This document shows, piece by piece, positions 8,452 through 17,427 of a DNA stretch of 64,000 nucleotides (position 1 is its first letter; each line of letters begins with the position of its first letter). Source of the DNA: Streptomyces marincola (lineage in GTDB: Bacteria > Actinomycetota > Actinomycetes > Streptomycetales > Streptomycetaceae); NCBI RefSeq assembly GCF_020410765.1, contig NZ_CP084541.1, forward strand, positions 5,103,001 to 5,167,000, read 5' to 3'. Under the pieces are notes generated by a model. That model was not told the DNA's origin. It saw only the letters and a list, made by a program, of their open reading frames with translations, and made no database searches. The position numbers were made by a program, and so were the translations under genes.

Positions 8452-10779
8452 GTGGTCCAGGCCGGCAACGTCACCGGCGGCATCCACTTCCATGGCGAGG
8501 ACAGACCGGTTCCCCTGATCCCGCGCCAACTGCCGGGCCGCCTCAGTGGCTTCGTCAACAGGGCCGATGAACTCGTCCATCTGGACGCACTTCTCCCCGC
8601 CGAGGTCGGAGGCAGTCTCGACACCACGGTCTGCGTGGTAGCCGGAACAGCCGGGGCGGGCAAGACGTCGCTCGTGCTGCGGTGGGCTCATCAGGTGCGG
8701 GACCGGTTCCCCGACGGGCAGCTGTACATCAATCTGCGTGGTTACGACCCGGGGCAGCCGGTCGCCCCGCCGGAGGCACTGCACCGTTTCCTGACCGCGC
8801 TCGGCGTCCCCGCCGGCTCCGTTCCCGCCGACCCGGATGCCGCCGCCGCGCTCTACCGCTCGCTGCTCGCCGAACGCGCGACGCTCCTCGTCCTCGACAA
8901 TGCCGCCACCGCCGCGCAGGTCAGGCCATTGTTGCCGGGAAACTCCCGTTCCCTGGCCATCGTCACCAGCCGTAGTCGGCTGTCCGGCCTCGCCATCCGG
9001 GACGGAGCGCACCGTCTGACGCTCGGCACCCTGGGGGAGCCGGAGGCTGTGGCCCTGATTCGCGCCGTCACCGCCGGCCACCGGCCCGAGGACGAGAGGG
9101 ACAAGCTCATCCAGCTCGCACGCCTGTGCGCGCATCTGCCGCTGGCCCTGCGTATCGCGGCGGAAAGAGCCGCCACCCGCCCCCACCTGCGCATCGACGA
9201 CCTGATCGCCGAGCTGCGCGACGAATCCGCCCTGTGGGACGCCCTCAGCGCGGGCGAGGACGACGATGCCGAAGCCATCCGTTCCGTCTTCGCCTGGTCC
9301 TACCGCTCGCTGCCCACCGAAGCCGCACGACTCTTCCGCCTCCTGGGCCTGCACCCTGGTCCCGAGTTCGGCCTGCATGCCGCCGCCGCCCTCGCTGGAA
9401 CACGGGTGAATCGCGCCCGTCAGCTCCTCGACACGCTGGTGGGGGCCCACCTCCTGGAGCAGACCGCTCCTGACCGTTACGAGTTCCATGATCTCCTCCG
9501 GGCCTATGCAGCCGACCAGGCACGCAACGAGGAACCCGCCGACCGGCGCTCGGCCGCCCTGCGCCGCGTACTCGACTGGTACTTGCACACCGCCGACGCG
9601 GCACAGAGTTGGCTCGAACCCGAGGAGGCGCACTGGGAACTCGACCCGCCGGACCGGGCGGTGACGCCTCTTTCGTTCCCCGACTACGACGCCGCAGCGA
9701 GCTGGTCGGAGCACGAACACGCCAACATCCTCGCCGCGACGCGGGCGGCGGAGGCAGCGGGTCTCGATGCTCACGCCTGGCAACTGCCCGCCGTGCTCTA
9801 CCTCGCCCAGGCGCCCTCGGCCTCCGCTCTGAACTGGCTCGACGCGGGCCGGACCGGCCTCGCGGCGGCCCGGCGCCTCGGCGAACGCGCGGGGGAGGCG
9901 GCGTTACTCGAAGACCTCGGGATGACGTATGCCCGGCTCAGCGATCTGGCCGCCTCGGAGGAGTGCCACCGGGCCGCTCTGTCCGTCCGGCGGGAGCTGG
10001 GGGACCGGTACGGACAAGCCAACTCGCTGAACCTCCTCGGCCTCACCCACCTCAACCGACGTCGGCTGAACGCGGCCGGTGACCACTTCGAGCAGGCCAT
10101 CTCCCTCTTCCGGGACCTGGGCGCCGAGTACTTCGAAGCCGTGGCACGGGCCAACCTCGCACTGACGCACTACCGGGCCGGGCGGCTGGCGGCGGCCGAG
10201 GAGATCGGCCTCGCCGTGCTTTCCTACCAACGTGCGGCAGGCAACCGGCTGAGCGAGGGCAACACGCTGTGGACGCTGAGCGACATCCAGTGCGAACGAG
10301 GGGACGGCGAGGGCGCGTTGCGCACTGCTCAGGACGCGGTGGAGATCGCGCTCGGCCTGCGCAACCAGTTCGCCGAGGCGATCTGGCTGATCAGTCTGGG
10401 CAACGCCCAACGGGCCCTCGGCCAGTACGCCGAGGCGTTGAGCTCCCACCAGCGCTCCGCCTCCCTGCACCGGCGACTCCGCAACCGCAGCCGAGAGGCG
10501 CTCGCCTGGCTGGCCACAGGCGAGACCTACCGGAGCATGGGGCGTCCCGAGGAAGCCGTCGGCTTCCACCGCCAGGCGGTCGATGTCTTCCGGGATCTTT
10601 CCGACGCCTGGCACGAGGCCGTCGCCCTCGACGCCCTGGCAGCCGCGCTTGACGGCGAGGACGCCGACCGGGCCCGCCGCCACCGGACTCATGCGCTCGA
10701 ACTCATCGGGGACTACGAGGATCCGAGAGCCGTGCGGTTCCGGCAGGACATCGAGCGCCGCCTGTCGAGTCCGGACTGA
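8452..10779 (+). CDS. STAND ATPase: NB-ARC domain with C-terminal TPR repeats
   Basis: A protein of at least 775 aa. The domain order is a short N-terminal VVQAGNVTGGIHFHG motif; an NB-ARC ATPase (about 45-330) with Walker A GTAGAGKTS, Walker B LLVLDN and the hydrophobic HLPLALRIA motif; a winged-helix region (ARLFRLLGLHPG...); and an array of tetratricopeptide repeats from about 440 to 760. It resembles AfsR-like and NLR-like STAND signalling proteins but lacks an N-terminal DNA-binding or obvious effector domain. Leu is encoded by TTA at 9904-9906. The start is unresolved: GTG 8452 has no ribosome binding site and falls inside the conserved N-terminal motif. It lies next to the XRE-DUF5753/DUF397 pair. 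Confidence 0.88.
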   Translation: MVQAGNVTGGIHFHGEDRPVPLIPRQLPGRLSGFVNRADELVHLDALLPAEVGGSLDTTVCVVAGTAGAGKTSLVLRWAHQVRDRFPDGQLYINLRGYDPGQPVAPPEALHRFLTALGVPAGSVPADPDAAAALYRSLLAERATLLVLDNAATAAQVRPLLPGNSRSLAIVTSRSRLSGLAIRDGAHRLTLGTLGEPEAVALIRAVTAGHRPEDERDKLIQLARLCAHLPLALRIAAERAATRPHLRIDDLIAELRDESALWDALSAGEDDDAEAIRSVFAWSYRSLPTEAARLFRLLGLHPGPEFGLHAAAALAGTRVNRARQLLDTLVGAHLLEQTAPDRYEFHDLLRAYAADQARNEEPADRRSAALRRVLDWYLHTADAAQSWLEPEEAHWELDPPDRAVTPLSFPDYDAAASWSEHEHANILAATRAAEAAGLDAHAWQLPAVLYLAQAPSASALNWLDAGRTGLAAARRLGERAGEAALLEDLGMTYARLSDLAASEECHRAALSVRRELGDRYGQANSLNLLGLTHLNRRRLNAAGDHFEQAISLFRDLGAEYFEAVARANLALTHYRAGRLAAAEEIGLAVLSYQRAAGNRLSEGNTLWTLSDIQCERGDGEGALRTAQDAVEIALGLRNQFAEAIWLISLGNAQRALGQYAEALSSHQRSASLHRRLRNRSREALAWLATGETYRSMGRPEEAVGFHRQAVDVFRDLSDAWHEAVALDALAAALDGEDADRARRHRTHALELIGDYEDPRAVRFRQDIERRLSSPD

Positions 10780-10986
10780 GGACGACACGCACGGCCGCTC
10801 GGACCGTTGGGCAGAGCTTGCGGATGGGAAAACGGCGGTTCATGATGGGGCTGCACTCCCTGTGATGGGTCTGTGACGCTGACGAAACCCTCCTTCCTGT
10901 CATCGACGCAGACACCCACCAGGAAACGCCCCTCCCTGTGCCCGAGTTCACGCGGGCCACACGGCGGGGCGACGGAGGTCCCGACC

Positions 10987-11835
10987 ATGGAACTGAACCC
11001 CGACGACGACCGACTGACCTACCGGGTCGTGCTGGGCCGCCAGGTGGCCCGGCACCGCAAGAACGCCAAGCTCTCGATCCGTGAGCTCGCCGCCGAACTC
11101 CGCTTCCCCTACGGATACATCGGCCGCGTGGAGCGGGGCGAGCAACTGCCCTCGGAGAACCTGGCGAAGGCGATGGACACCTTCTTCGGCGTCCCCGCCC
11201 TCTTCGCCGACCTCCTGAAGGCGGCTGACGACGCGGCGATCCCCGACTACGGCCGGATGCTGCTGCGCAAGGAGAAGAAGGCGCTGCGCATCCAGGAGAT
11301 GACCAGCACGGTGGTCCCCGGGCTGCTGCAAACCGAGGAGTACGCGCGGGAGCTGTTCCGCGTCGGGCACCTCTGGGACTCGGAGGAGCAGCTGGACCAG
11401 TGGACGGCCATCCGCATGCGCCGCCAGGAGCTGTTCCGGCGCGAGGTCCCACCGCAGTACTGGGCGCTGCTCGACGAGGCGGTTCTCGCGCGCCCGGTCG
11501 GCGGCCCCCGGTGCATGCGAGGACAGCTGGACCATCTCCTCGGCATGCTCGAAAACCCCAATGTCGTGATGCAGGTGCTGCCGTTCGCAGCCGGCGCGGG
11601 ATCGCTCACAGGCGGCAGCGCGACGCTGCTCAACCTCGACGACGGCACGTTGATCGGCCATGTCGAGGGCATGATGGTGGGGGAGCCGGTCCTGAGCGCG
11701 AACCGGCTGATCAAGCTGACGCGCAAGTTCGACATGGCCAGGTGCCAGGCTCTTTCCATTGACGAGTCAGTCCATGTGATGCGGCGATATCGCGAGGAGT
11801 ACGAGGTTGATGAGCGAGTGGTTCGGAGTGCGTGA
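10987..11835 (+). CDS. XRE-family regulator with DUF5753 sensor-like domain
   Basis: A 282-aa protein with an XRE helix-turn-helix at residues 12-65 (LSIRELAAELRFPYGYIGRVERGE) followed by the DUF5753 domain (VVPGLLQTEEYAREL; the QVLPFAAG block near the C-terminus). ATG 10987 follows GGAGG by 8 bp. Such regulators pair with DUF397 proteins all over Streptomyces genomes, for example the BldB/WhiJ-type systems of development. It overlaps the DUF397 gene by 26 bp, so the two are coupled. The 207-bp gap upstream probably carries its promoter. Confidence 0.92.
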   Translation: MELNPDDDRLTYRVVLGRQVARHRKNAKLSIRELAAELRFPYGYIGRVERGEQLPSENLAKAMDTFFGVPALFADLLKAADDAAIPDYGRMLLRKEKKALRIQEMTSTVVPGLLQTEEYARELFRVGHLWDSEEQLDQWTAIRMRRQELFRREVPPQYWALLDEAVLARPVGGPRCMRGQLDHLLGMLENPNVVMQVLPFAAGAGSLTGGSATLLNLDDGTLIGHVEGMMVGEPVLSANRLIKLTRKFDMARCQALSIDESVHVMRRYREEYEVDERVVRSA

Positions 11836-12010
11836 GCGCGTGGCGTGGCGGAAGTCGAGTTACAGCAACGATGAGGGCGCCAACTGCGTGGAGGTGGCGG
11901 ACGGCGTGGGCGGTGTCGTTCCGGTGCGGGACAGCAAGCGTCCCGCCGGTCCTGTGCTGGTGGTTCCGGCTGCCGCGTGGCGGGCGTTTGTGACGCACGC
12001 GAAGGGCTGA
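11810..12010 (+). CDS. DUF397 protein (partner of XRE/DUF5753 regulator)
   Basis: A 66-aa protein with the family hallmarks WRKSSYSN near residue 13, NCVEVA, VPVRDSK and a C-terminal AWRAF. DUF397 proteins are usually paired with, and thought to antagonise, the adjacent XRE-DUF5753 regulator. ATG 11810 is preferred over the in-frame TTG at 11807. It starts inside the last 26 bp of the regulator gene, with GAGG close upstream. Confidence 0.92.
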   Translation: MSEWFGVRERVAWRKSSYSNDEGANCVEVADGVGGVVPVRDSKRPAGPVLVVPAAAWRAFVTHAKG

Positions 12011-12072
12011 GCGCGGGTCGGCCGGGCGGGTCCGCGTTCGCCCGGCCGACTGCCTGCTTGCCGTGGCGCTGG

Positions 12073-13530
12073 TCAGGTGCCGATGCTCGCCTGGGGTCCC
12101 GCGCCCGAGCGGAGCAGGCCGGGCACGTCGGCGGCGGGGTGCAGCGTGTACGCGTACTGGGCGCGCGGGTCGAACGTCGTGCCGCCCGTCTCCCTGCGTC
12201 CTGAGGTGTCGACCAGGATGCTGCCCCGCTGCGTCAACGCGGCCGTCGCGTCCCGGTAGTAGGGGTCACGCACCCGCTCGTAGTAGCTGTTCTCGATGAC
12301 CGCGCGCGTCGCGCCGCGCGACCAGTTGCCGCTGCGCGTGTCCTGGAGCCAGTTGTTGTAGAAGTGCGCCATGGCGACGTTGTCGGTGCTGGGGTTGCGC
12401 GAGTTCGTGTTGCGGATCCAGTTGTGGTGGATGGTGATCCGCGCGGTGACGTTCTCGGTCCAGCCGATGCCGAACGACTTGTTGCCCTCGTTGAGGATGT
12501 TCCAGGACACCGTCAGGTTCGTGGTGTCCTCGCGGCTGTCGATCAGGCCGTCGTTCATGCGCTCGATGCGGTTGTGGTCGATCCAGACGCGGTTGGCGCC
12601 GTCCATCTGGATGCCGTCGAAGTCGTAGGCGTCGTCGCCGGGATCGTCGTCCGCCATGCGCGTGTCGCGGATCGTGAGGTTGCGGATGATGACGTTCGAG
12701 ACGCCGTCGAGGAAGAAGCCGCCTCCGACGATCTGGCCCTGGGTGCCCACGCCGACGATCGTCTTGTTCGACGCGACGCGGATCTCGTGGCCCTTGGGAT
12801 TGACGTTGATCGCCGCCGCCACCCTGATCACGTGCGGCTGGCTCGCGCTCGCGTAGCGCTGGAGGTCGGCGAGGGTGGTGACCGTGACCGTGCTGCCTGC
12901 CGCGCCACCGGTCGTTCCGCCGTTGGTCGAGGCGAACCCCTCCGGCGTGTCCGACCAGTCGGCGCTCCCGACGGGCACGAACGTCCACCGGCGGCTCGCG
13001 TCGGTGGTGCACGGCTGCTGGGTGATCGCCGTTCCGTTGCCGGCGGACGGGTTCTGGGCGCTCAGGCACAGGCGGCTGTGCGCGTTGACGACCTGGTAGG
13101 TGCCGCCGGTCGAGGCGGTCAGGCTCCAGCGCTGGTTCCCCTGGGCGCCGTCGCAGCCCCACTGCTGCACCGCCGCGCCGCTGTCCGTCGACCAGTCCGT
13201 GACGTCGGCGCACTTGCCGCTGCTGGCGTTCACGAGGTGGTACTGGCCCGAGCCGACCCCGACCAGCCGGAAGTCCTGCCACGGCGAGTCGGGGGTGCAG
13301 CCCCAGAGCTGGATTTTCGCGCCGCTGGCCGTCGAGGCGCCGGGCACGTCGAGGCAGCGGCCGTTGCCCGCCATCGCGAGCTGGTACGTGCCGCCGTCGG
13401 ATGGAACGGCGAAGGGGGCCGGGGCGGCGGCCGGAACGGTGGCGCCCGCCTGGGCGGGCACGCCGAGCAGCAGCGCGCAGAGCGCGAGGATCAGCGCGGC
13501 GAACGGCCCGCGCCGTCTGGAAGTGCGCAT
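12073..13530 (-). CDS. Secreted pectate lyase (PL1) with ricin-type carbohydrate-binding module
   Basis: A 485-aa exported protein. It has a Sec signal peptide of about 30 residues (basic RTSRRRG, then a hydrophobic core, then an A-x-A site), a ricin B/CBM13 domain (about 45-180, with repeated QLWGC, QQWGC and RLCL motifs), a short Thr/Gly linker, and a right-handed beta-helix of polysaccharide lyase family 1 (about 215-485) with the calcium/catalytic signatures WIDHNR and NSRNPS. It would cleave polygalacturonate outside the cell by beta-elimination. It is a single gene transcribed leftward; upstream, LacI-type and other dyads suggest sugar control. Confidence 0.93.
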   Translation of the reverse strand: MRTSRRRGPFAALILALCALLLGVPAQAGATVPAAAPAPFAVPSDGGTYQLAMAGNGRCLDVPGASTASGAKIQLWGCTPDSPWQDFRLVGVGSGQYHLVNASSGKCADVTDWSTDSGAAVQQWGCDGAQGNQRWSLTASTGGTYQVVNAHSRLCLSAQNPSAGNGTAITQQPCTTDASRRWTFVPVGSADWSDTPEGFASTNGGTTGGAAGSTVTVTTLADLQRYASASQPHVIRVAAAINVNPKGHEIRVASNKTIVGVGTQGQIVGGGFFLDGVSNVIIRNLTIRDTRMADDDPGDDAYDFDGIQMDGANRVWIDHNRIERMNDGLIDSREDTTNLTVSWNILNEGNKSFGIGWTENVTARITIHHNWIRNTNSRNPSTDNVAMAHFYNNWLQDTRSGNWSRGATRAVIENSYYERVRDPYYRDATAALTQRGSILVDTSGRRETGGTTFDPRAQYAYTLHPAADVPGLLRSGAGPQASIGT

Positions 13531-13895
13531 GGGTGGGGGACTCCCTTTCTCGAAGCTTTCCGACAGAGCGGGCGCCGGGCGCGCTCGGGGCGGCTGGAGC
13601 GTTGAAATCTTTCATTCCAGGGGCGGGCCGCCGGAGAGGCATGAAGTGGCGCGTGGGGGAGCGAGGAAGCGGGCGCGGTCATGCACAGGAGCGCTTCCGC
13701 GCGTTCGGAACGTAGTGAAGGCGACGCACCGCGTCCATGCGCGCGGCAGCTCCCCGTTCCCGGCAGCCGCGAGCCGCGGGGCCGCCCCCTGAGATCCTGA
13801 ACGCCCGGCCGCCTCCGGTACGCGATGCGCGCGAACGCTTTCCCGCCCGGCCGCCAAGTAGGGGTGTACGGCAGGACGAGGACGGGAGACCTCAC
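13531..13895. other. Gene-free divergent region upstream of the pectate lyase and an ECF sigma gene
   Basis: This 365-bp region between two divergent starts holds no convincing gene. It contains a near-palindrome, GGAGCGCTTCC (13688-13698), with the GCGC core typical of LacI-family operators, and a small TGAAA-TCT-TTCA dyad around 13602-13614. Both are on the pectate lyase side. The right end carries the GGGAGA ribosome binding site of the sigma factor gene. Confidence 0.4.
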
Positions 13896-14501
13896 GTGGA
13901 CATACCGCGCACGAACCGCGGCGGCCCGGCCGCGATGGCCCGGGACCCGGCGCTCTTCGAGGAGTTCTACCGGCGGCACGTGGACGCGGTCACGCGGTTC
14001 ATGGCGCGCCGGGTCGACGACCCGCACACGGTCGCCGACCTGACCACCGAGGTGTTCCTCGCGGTCATCGACTCGGCGCACACCTACCGGTCGGCCCTGG
14101 GCAGCGAACGCGCCTGGCTCTACGGCATCGCCCGCAACACCATGTCGGCCGAACGCCGCCGCGCCGCCCGCGAGGCGCACCTGCGGGGCCGCGTCGCGGG
14201 CCGCCGGCTGCTGGCCGAGGACGACATCGCCAGGCTGGAGGACAAGCTCGCGGCCGAGGGCACAGGCCGCCGCGCCATGGCGGCGATGGCCGGCCTCCCC
14301 GACGGGGAGCGAGCCGTACTGGAACTGGTCGCCGTCGACCAGCTGAGCGTGGCCGAGGCCGCCGCCGCGCTCGGCATCCGCCAGGTCACCGCGAGGGGCC
14401 GCCTCTTCCGGGCGCGCCGCCGCCTGCGCGATGTCGCGGAACCACCCGCCGACCGCACCGCCACCACCACCGTCACCGCGTACACAGGGAGCACGGCATG
14501 A
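13896..14501 (+). CDS. ECF-type RNA polymerase sigma factor
   Basis: A 201-aa protein from GTG 13896 with GGGAGA 6 bp upstream; ATG 13935 (MARDPALFEEFYRRH) is an alternative. Region 2 reads FEEFYRRHVDAVTRFMARRV...VADLTTEVFLAVI with an AWLYGIARN tail. Region 4 reads LPDGERAVLELVAVDQLSVAEAAAALGI. It should direct core polymerase to a small regulon. It overlaps the next gene by 4 bp (ATGA), which encodes a membrane protein and is probably a regulon member or regulator. Confidence 0.9.
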   Translation: MDIPRTNRGGPAAMARDPALFEEFYRRHVDAVTRFMARRVDDPHTVADLTTEVFLAVIDSAHTYRSALGSERAWLYGIARNTMSAERRRAAREAHLRGRVAGRRLLAEDDIARLEDKLAAEGTGRRAMAAMAGLPDGERAVLELVAVDQLSVAEAAAALGIRQVTARGRLFRARRRLRDVAEPPADRTATTTVTAYTGSTA

Positions 14502-15124
14502 CCCGCGAAACGTTCGAGGACCGGCTGCTGACCGAGTTGAAGCGGGAGATCGCCGCCCGGGAGGCCGACGCACCGGCGCCCGCGCCCGCCCGGCGGCCCG
14601 TGGTCACGCGCTTGCGCGTGGCCGTGGTCGCCACCGCGACGGCGGCCGTCGCCGGCGGGCTGCTCATCGGCCTCCCGGGCGGCGCCGGCACCTCGCCCGC
14701 CTACGCGGTCGAGCACAACCCGGACGGCTCGGTCACGATCACCTGGGACGAGTACCTGGCGGCGGACAGCAGGGCCGCGCTGTGGGAGGAGCTGTCCCCC
14801 GCGCTGAACGACGCGGGCGTGCACACCGTGCACGAGCCGGCAGGCCCGCTGAGCTGCGGCGAGCGGGAGACGTACGTTCCGCTCGACCAGCCGGGGGGCG
14901 AGCGCGTGCGGAGCGTTCTGACGCAGCCCGACGGCACGGTGGACTACACATCGCTGGTCACGGTCGTCCCCGAGGAGTCCGAGGGCACCGGCGGTCGCCC
15001 GGCGCCCGGGGAGGCGGGGGTGGTCACGGTCCGTGCCGGGGACACGGTCATCTTCGACACCGGCGCGGAGGGCATGTCCGTCACCGCGATCTACGAGGGC
15101 GTCATCTGCGAACCCGCCGCGTAA
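14498..15124 (+). CDS. Single-pass membrane protein coupled to an ECF sigma factor
   Basis: A 208-aa protein. A charged cytoplasmic stretch (1-37) is followed by one membrane segment (about 38-62, VAVVATATAAVAGGLLIGL) and an extracytoplasmic domain starting AYAVEHNPDGSVTITW. The AYAV-x-x-N-x-D-G-S-V-T block is common in Streptomyces membrane proteins placed next to ECF sigma genes. There is no ZAS anti-sigma motif, so anti-sigma activity is not supported. The ATG overlaps the sigma factor stop codon. Confidence 0.75.
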   Translation: MTRETFEDRLLTELKREIAAREADAPAPAPARRPVVTRLRVAVVATATAAVAGGLLIGLPGGAGTSPAYAVEHNPDGSVTITWDEYLAADSRAALWEELSPALNDAGVHTVHEPAGPLSCGERETYVPLDQPGGERVRSVLTQPDGTVDYTSLVTVVPEESEGTGGRPAPGEAGVVTVRAGDTVIFDTGAEGMSVTAIYEGVICEPAA

Positions 15125-15209
15125 CGGCCGCCTGACGGCCGCCGTACCGGCCATGGCGCGGCGGCCCGCGCGCGGCCCGGCCGGGCCCCCGCGGGGGCCC
15201 GGCCGGTGG

Positions 15210-15965
15210 TCAGGAGCCGAAGGCCAGGACGGCCAACGGCTCGGACGTGGGTTGGCGCGAACCGCCCGCGGGTTCGACGGTGATGCCCATGCCGGACGCC
15301 TCCGCCAACGGCCCGTCCATCAGCAGCGCCTGCTGCGTCGCCTCCGGGTCGAGCAGCCCCGCCGGCCGCATCGCGCCGTCATCGGCGAACCACAGCTGGT
15401 ACACCATCCCGTCCGGCGGCGCGGGCAGCGCGGAGGCGACGAACGCGGCCCGGTCCTCCGCGCGCGAGGCGACCACGATGGCGCGCGCGCCGTCCGGGAG
15501 CCGGCCGCTGGTCGTCGTGGCGTCCGCGGCCGACAGCACCCGGGCGAGACGGGATGCCTCCTCCCTGGCCTGCTCGACCCGCTGTTCGGCCTCCCGCGCC
15601 TCCTGCCACTGCCACACCGCGGCGCCGCCCAGGGCCGCCGCCGCGGCGACGGACGCCGCGAGCGCCAGCCGCCCCGCGCGCCACAGGCGCGGCCCCGCGC
15701 GCCGCGCGGAGCCGGGAGCGGCGGCGGGCGGGTCCTGCCGCACGGTCGCGATGGTGCGCAGCAGCCGGTGCCGCATCTCGGGCGGCGGGGGCACGGCCAC
15801 GGCCGAGCCCAGCCTGGCCGCCGTCTCGGCCAGCTCGCCGACCTCGGCCGCGCAGGCCGCGCACTGGCTCAGATGCCGCTCGAACTCGGCGCGTTCGTCC
15901 TCGTCGAGCGCGTTGAGCACGTAGGCACCGCTGAGCAGGTGCAGTTCCGCCGCTTCCGCGTTCAC
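15210..15965 (-). CDS. rskA: RskA-like anti-sigma-K factor
   Basis: A 251-aa membrane protein. The N-terminal zinc-type anti-sigma domain has the HLSQCAAC (HxxxCxxC) motif near residue 30, a single membrane helix sits around 95-115 (LALAASVAAAAALGGAAVW), and the extracellular RskA domain contains MVYQLWFADD and LLDPE...QALLM. It binds the cognate sigma factor at the membrane and releases it after regulated proteolysis in characterised homologues. GTG 15965 overlaps the sigma factor stop codon (GTGA), which supports a stoichiometric pair. Confidence 0.92.
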   Translation of the reverse strand: MNAEAAELHLLSGAYVLNALDEDERAEFERHLSQCAACAAEVGELAETAARLGSAVAVPPPPEMRHRLLRTIATVRQDPPAAAPGSARRAGPRLWRAGRLALAASVAAAAALGGAAVWQWQEAREAEQRVEQAREEASRLARVLSAADATTTSGRLPDGARAIVVASRAEDRAAFVASALPAPPDGMVYQLWFADDGAMRPAGLLDPEATQQALLMDGPLAEASGMGITVEPAGGSRQPTSEPLAVLAFGS

Positions 15966-16561
15966 GCCGACACCCCCAGGCAGTCGCGGAGCCGGATGAG
16001 TCCGTCCCGCAGCCGGGTCTTGACCGTGCCGAGCGGCAGCGCCAGCAGTTCGGCCACCTGCCGGTAGGTCAGCCCCCGGTAGTAGGCCAGGGCCACCGAC
16101 TGCCGTTGCCGTTCGGTGAGGGAACCCAGGCAACGGCGGACCTGCTCGCGTTCCAGGCGGGCTTCCACCTGCTCGGTCACGTCGTCGAACGCGGGCGTGC
16201 GCTCCAGCAGCGCGGCCCGGTGCTCGCGGTCGCTCGCCGCCTGCGCCGCACGCACCCGGTCCACCGCGCGGCGGTGCGTCAGGGTCATCACCCAGCCCAT
16301 CGGCGTGCCGAGTTCCCGCCGGTAGTGCGCGGCGCGGCGCCACACCTCCACCAGGACCTCCTGCGTGACCTCCTCGGACTGCGCCGGGTCCCTGAGCACC
16401 TTGCGGACCAGTCCGAACACCGGCCCGGCGACCGCGTCGTACACCGCGGCGAACGCCTCGCGGTCGCCGCGCGCCACCTCCGCGAGGCGTTCGGCCAGGT
16501 CCGGCGCGGGGGACCCGTCGCCTCCCGGCGGGATCAAGGGGACGGGCGAGCGGGGTGGCAT
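15962..16561 (-). CDS. sigK: SigK-like ECF sigma factor
   Basis: A 199-aa ECF sigma factor. Region 2 is AFAAVYDAVAGPVFGLVRKVLRDPAQSEEVTQEVLVEVWRRA (a continuous block at residues about 37-78), and region 4 contains LTERQRQSVALAYYRGLTYRQVAELL with the TVKTRLRDG recognition helix. It is co-transcribed with its RskA-type anti-sigma factor. The neighbouring fasciclin lipoprotein and molybdopterin oxidoreductase genes point to the SigK class, whose mycobacterial member controls the fasciclin proteins MPT70/MPT83. Confidence 0.92.
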   Translation of the reverse strand: MPPRSPVPLIPPGGDGSPAPDLAERLAEVARGDREAFAAVYDAVAGPVFGLVRKVLRDPAQSEEVTQEVLVEVWRRAAHYRRELGTPMGWVMTLTHRRAVDRVRAAQAASDREHRAALLERTPAFDDVTEQVEARLEREQVRRCLGSLTERQRQSVALAYYRGLTYRQVAELLALPLGTVKTRLRDGLIRLRDCLGVSA

Positions 16562-16687
16562 GCGATCCTCCGGAATCGGGGTGGGGCTCAGCCCGGTATT
16601 CGGAGCCGCGGGCGCCGCGGATGGGCCGGGTCCCGGCGCCCGGCCGGGACGCCGGCCGCGGCGCCCGGGCCGGAACGTTTGCCGACG

Positions 16688-17356
16688 TTACGGCATCAGC
16701 ACGGAGTCGATCAGGTACACGGTGGCGTTGGCGGTCCGCACGTTGCCGCAGACGACCGCGGCCTCCCCGTTGACCTCGAACGACTCGCCCGAGCCCGTCG
16801 TGGTCACCGTGCCGCCCTGGAGCGTCTCGAACTCGCCTTCCGCAAGCTGCTCGGGCGACAGCCGCTCGCCGACCACGTGGTAGGTGAGCACGTCGGTCAG
16901 CGCCGTCTCGTCGGCCAGCAGCCCGTTCAGGTCGGCCTCGGGGATCTGGGCGAACGCGTCGTTCACCGGCGCGAACACGGTGAGCGCTTCCGCGTTGTTG
17001 AGCGTGTCGCCGAGACCGGCGGCGGTCACCGCGCTCACGAGGGTCGCGAGTTCCGGGTTGTTGCCCGCCGCGGTGGCCACCGGGTCCTGGGCCATGCCGT
17101 CGAAGCTGCCCGCACCGTCCTGGGGCACGGCCGCGCAGGCCGAGCCGAACGGTTCGCCCGCCGCCGCCATGCCCTCCCCGGCGTCCTCCCGGCCCCCGGC
17201 GTCCTCGCCGTCCTGCGTGTCCTGCGACTCCTGGTTCTGCCCGGTCTCCTCGGCCGGCTCGTCCTCGTCGTCCGACGAACAGGCGGCGAGGCCCAGGGGC
17301 AGCACGGCGGCGGCGACGAGGGCGATGGTGGTGCGGCGCATGCGGTTGATGTTCAC
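16688..17356 (-). CDS. Fasciclin-domain lipoprotein
   Basis: A 222-aa exported lipoprotein with lipobox LAAC (Cys-26). A Glu/Asp/Gln-rich linker (27-65) precedes one FAS1 domain (about 85-220) with the H1/H2 signatures LTVFAPVNDAF and LTYHVVGERL. GTG 17356 has AGGAGA 6 bp upstream. FAS1 proteins are cell-surface adhesion or matrix proteins; the mycobacterial homologues MPT70/MPT83 are the main SigK targets, so this gene is likely under the adjacent sigma factor. It lies 71 bp downstream of the molybdopterin oxidoreductase gene, on the same strand. Confidence 0.93.
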   Translation of the reverse strand: MNINRMRRTTIALVAAAVLPLGLAACSSDDEDEPAEETGQNQESQDTQDGEDAGGREDAGEGMAAAGEPFGSACAAVPQDGAGSFDGMAQDPVATAAGNNPELATLVSAVTAAGLGDTLNNAEALTVFAPVNDAFAQIPEADLNGLLADETALTDVLTYHVVGERLSPEQLAEGEFETLQGGTVTTTGSGESFEVNGEAAVVCGNVRTANATVYLIDSVLMP

Positions 17357-17427
17357 GGTGGGTCTCCTGATGTCATGAATCGGTCGGCACGGGTGGTCTC
17401 GCGGGCCCGCTCGGGGCGTTGTCCTGG

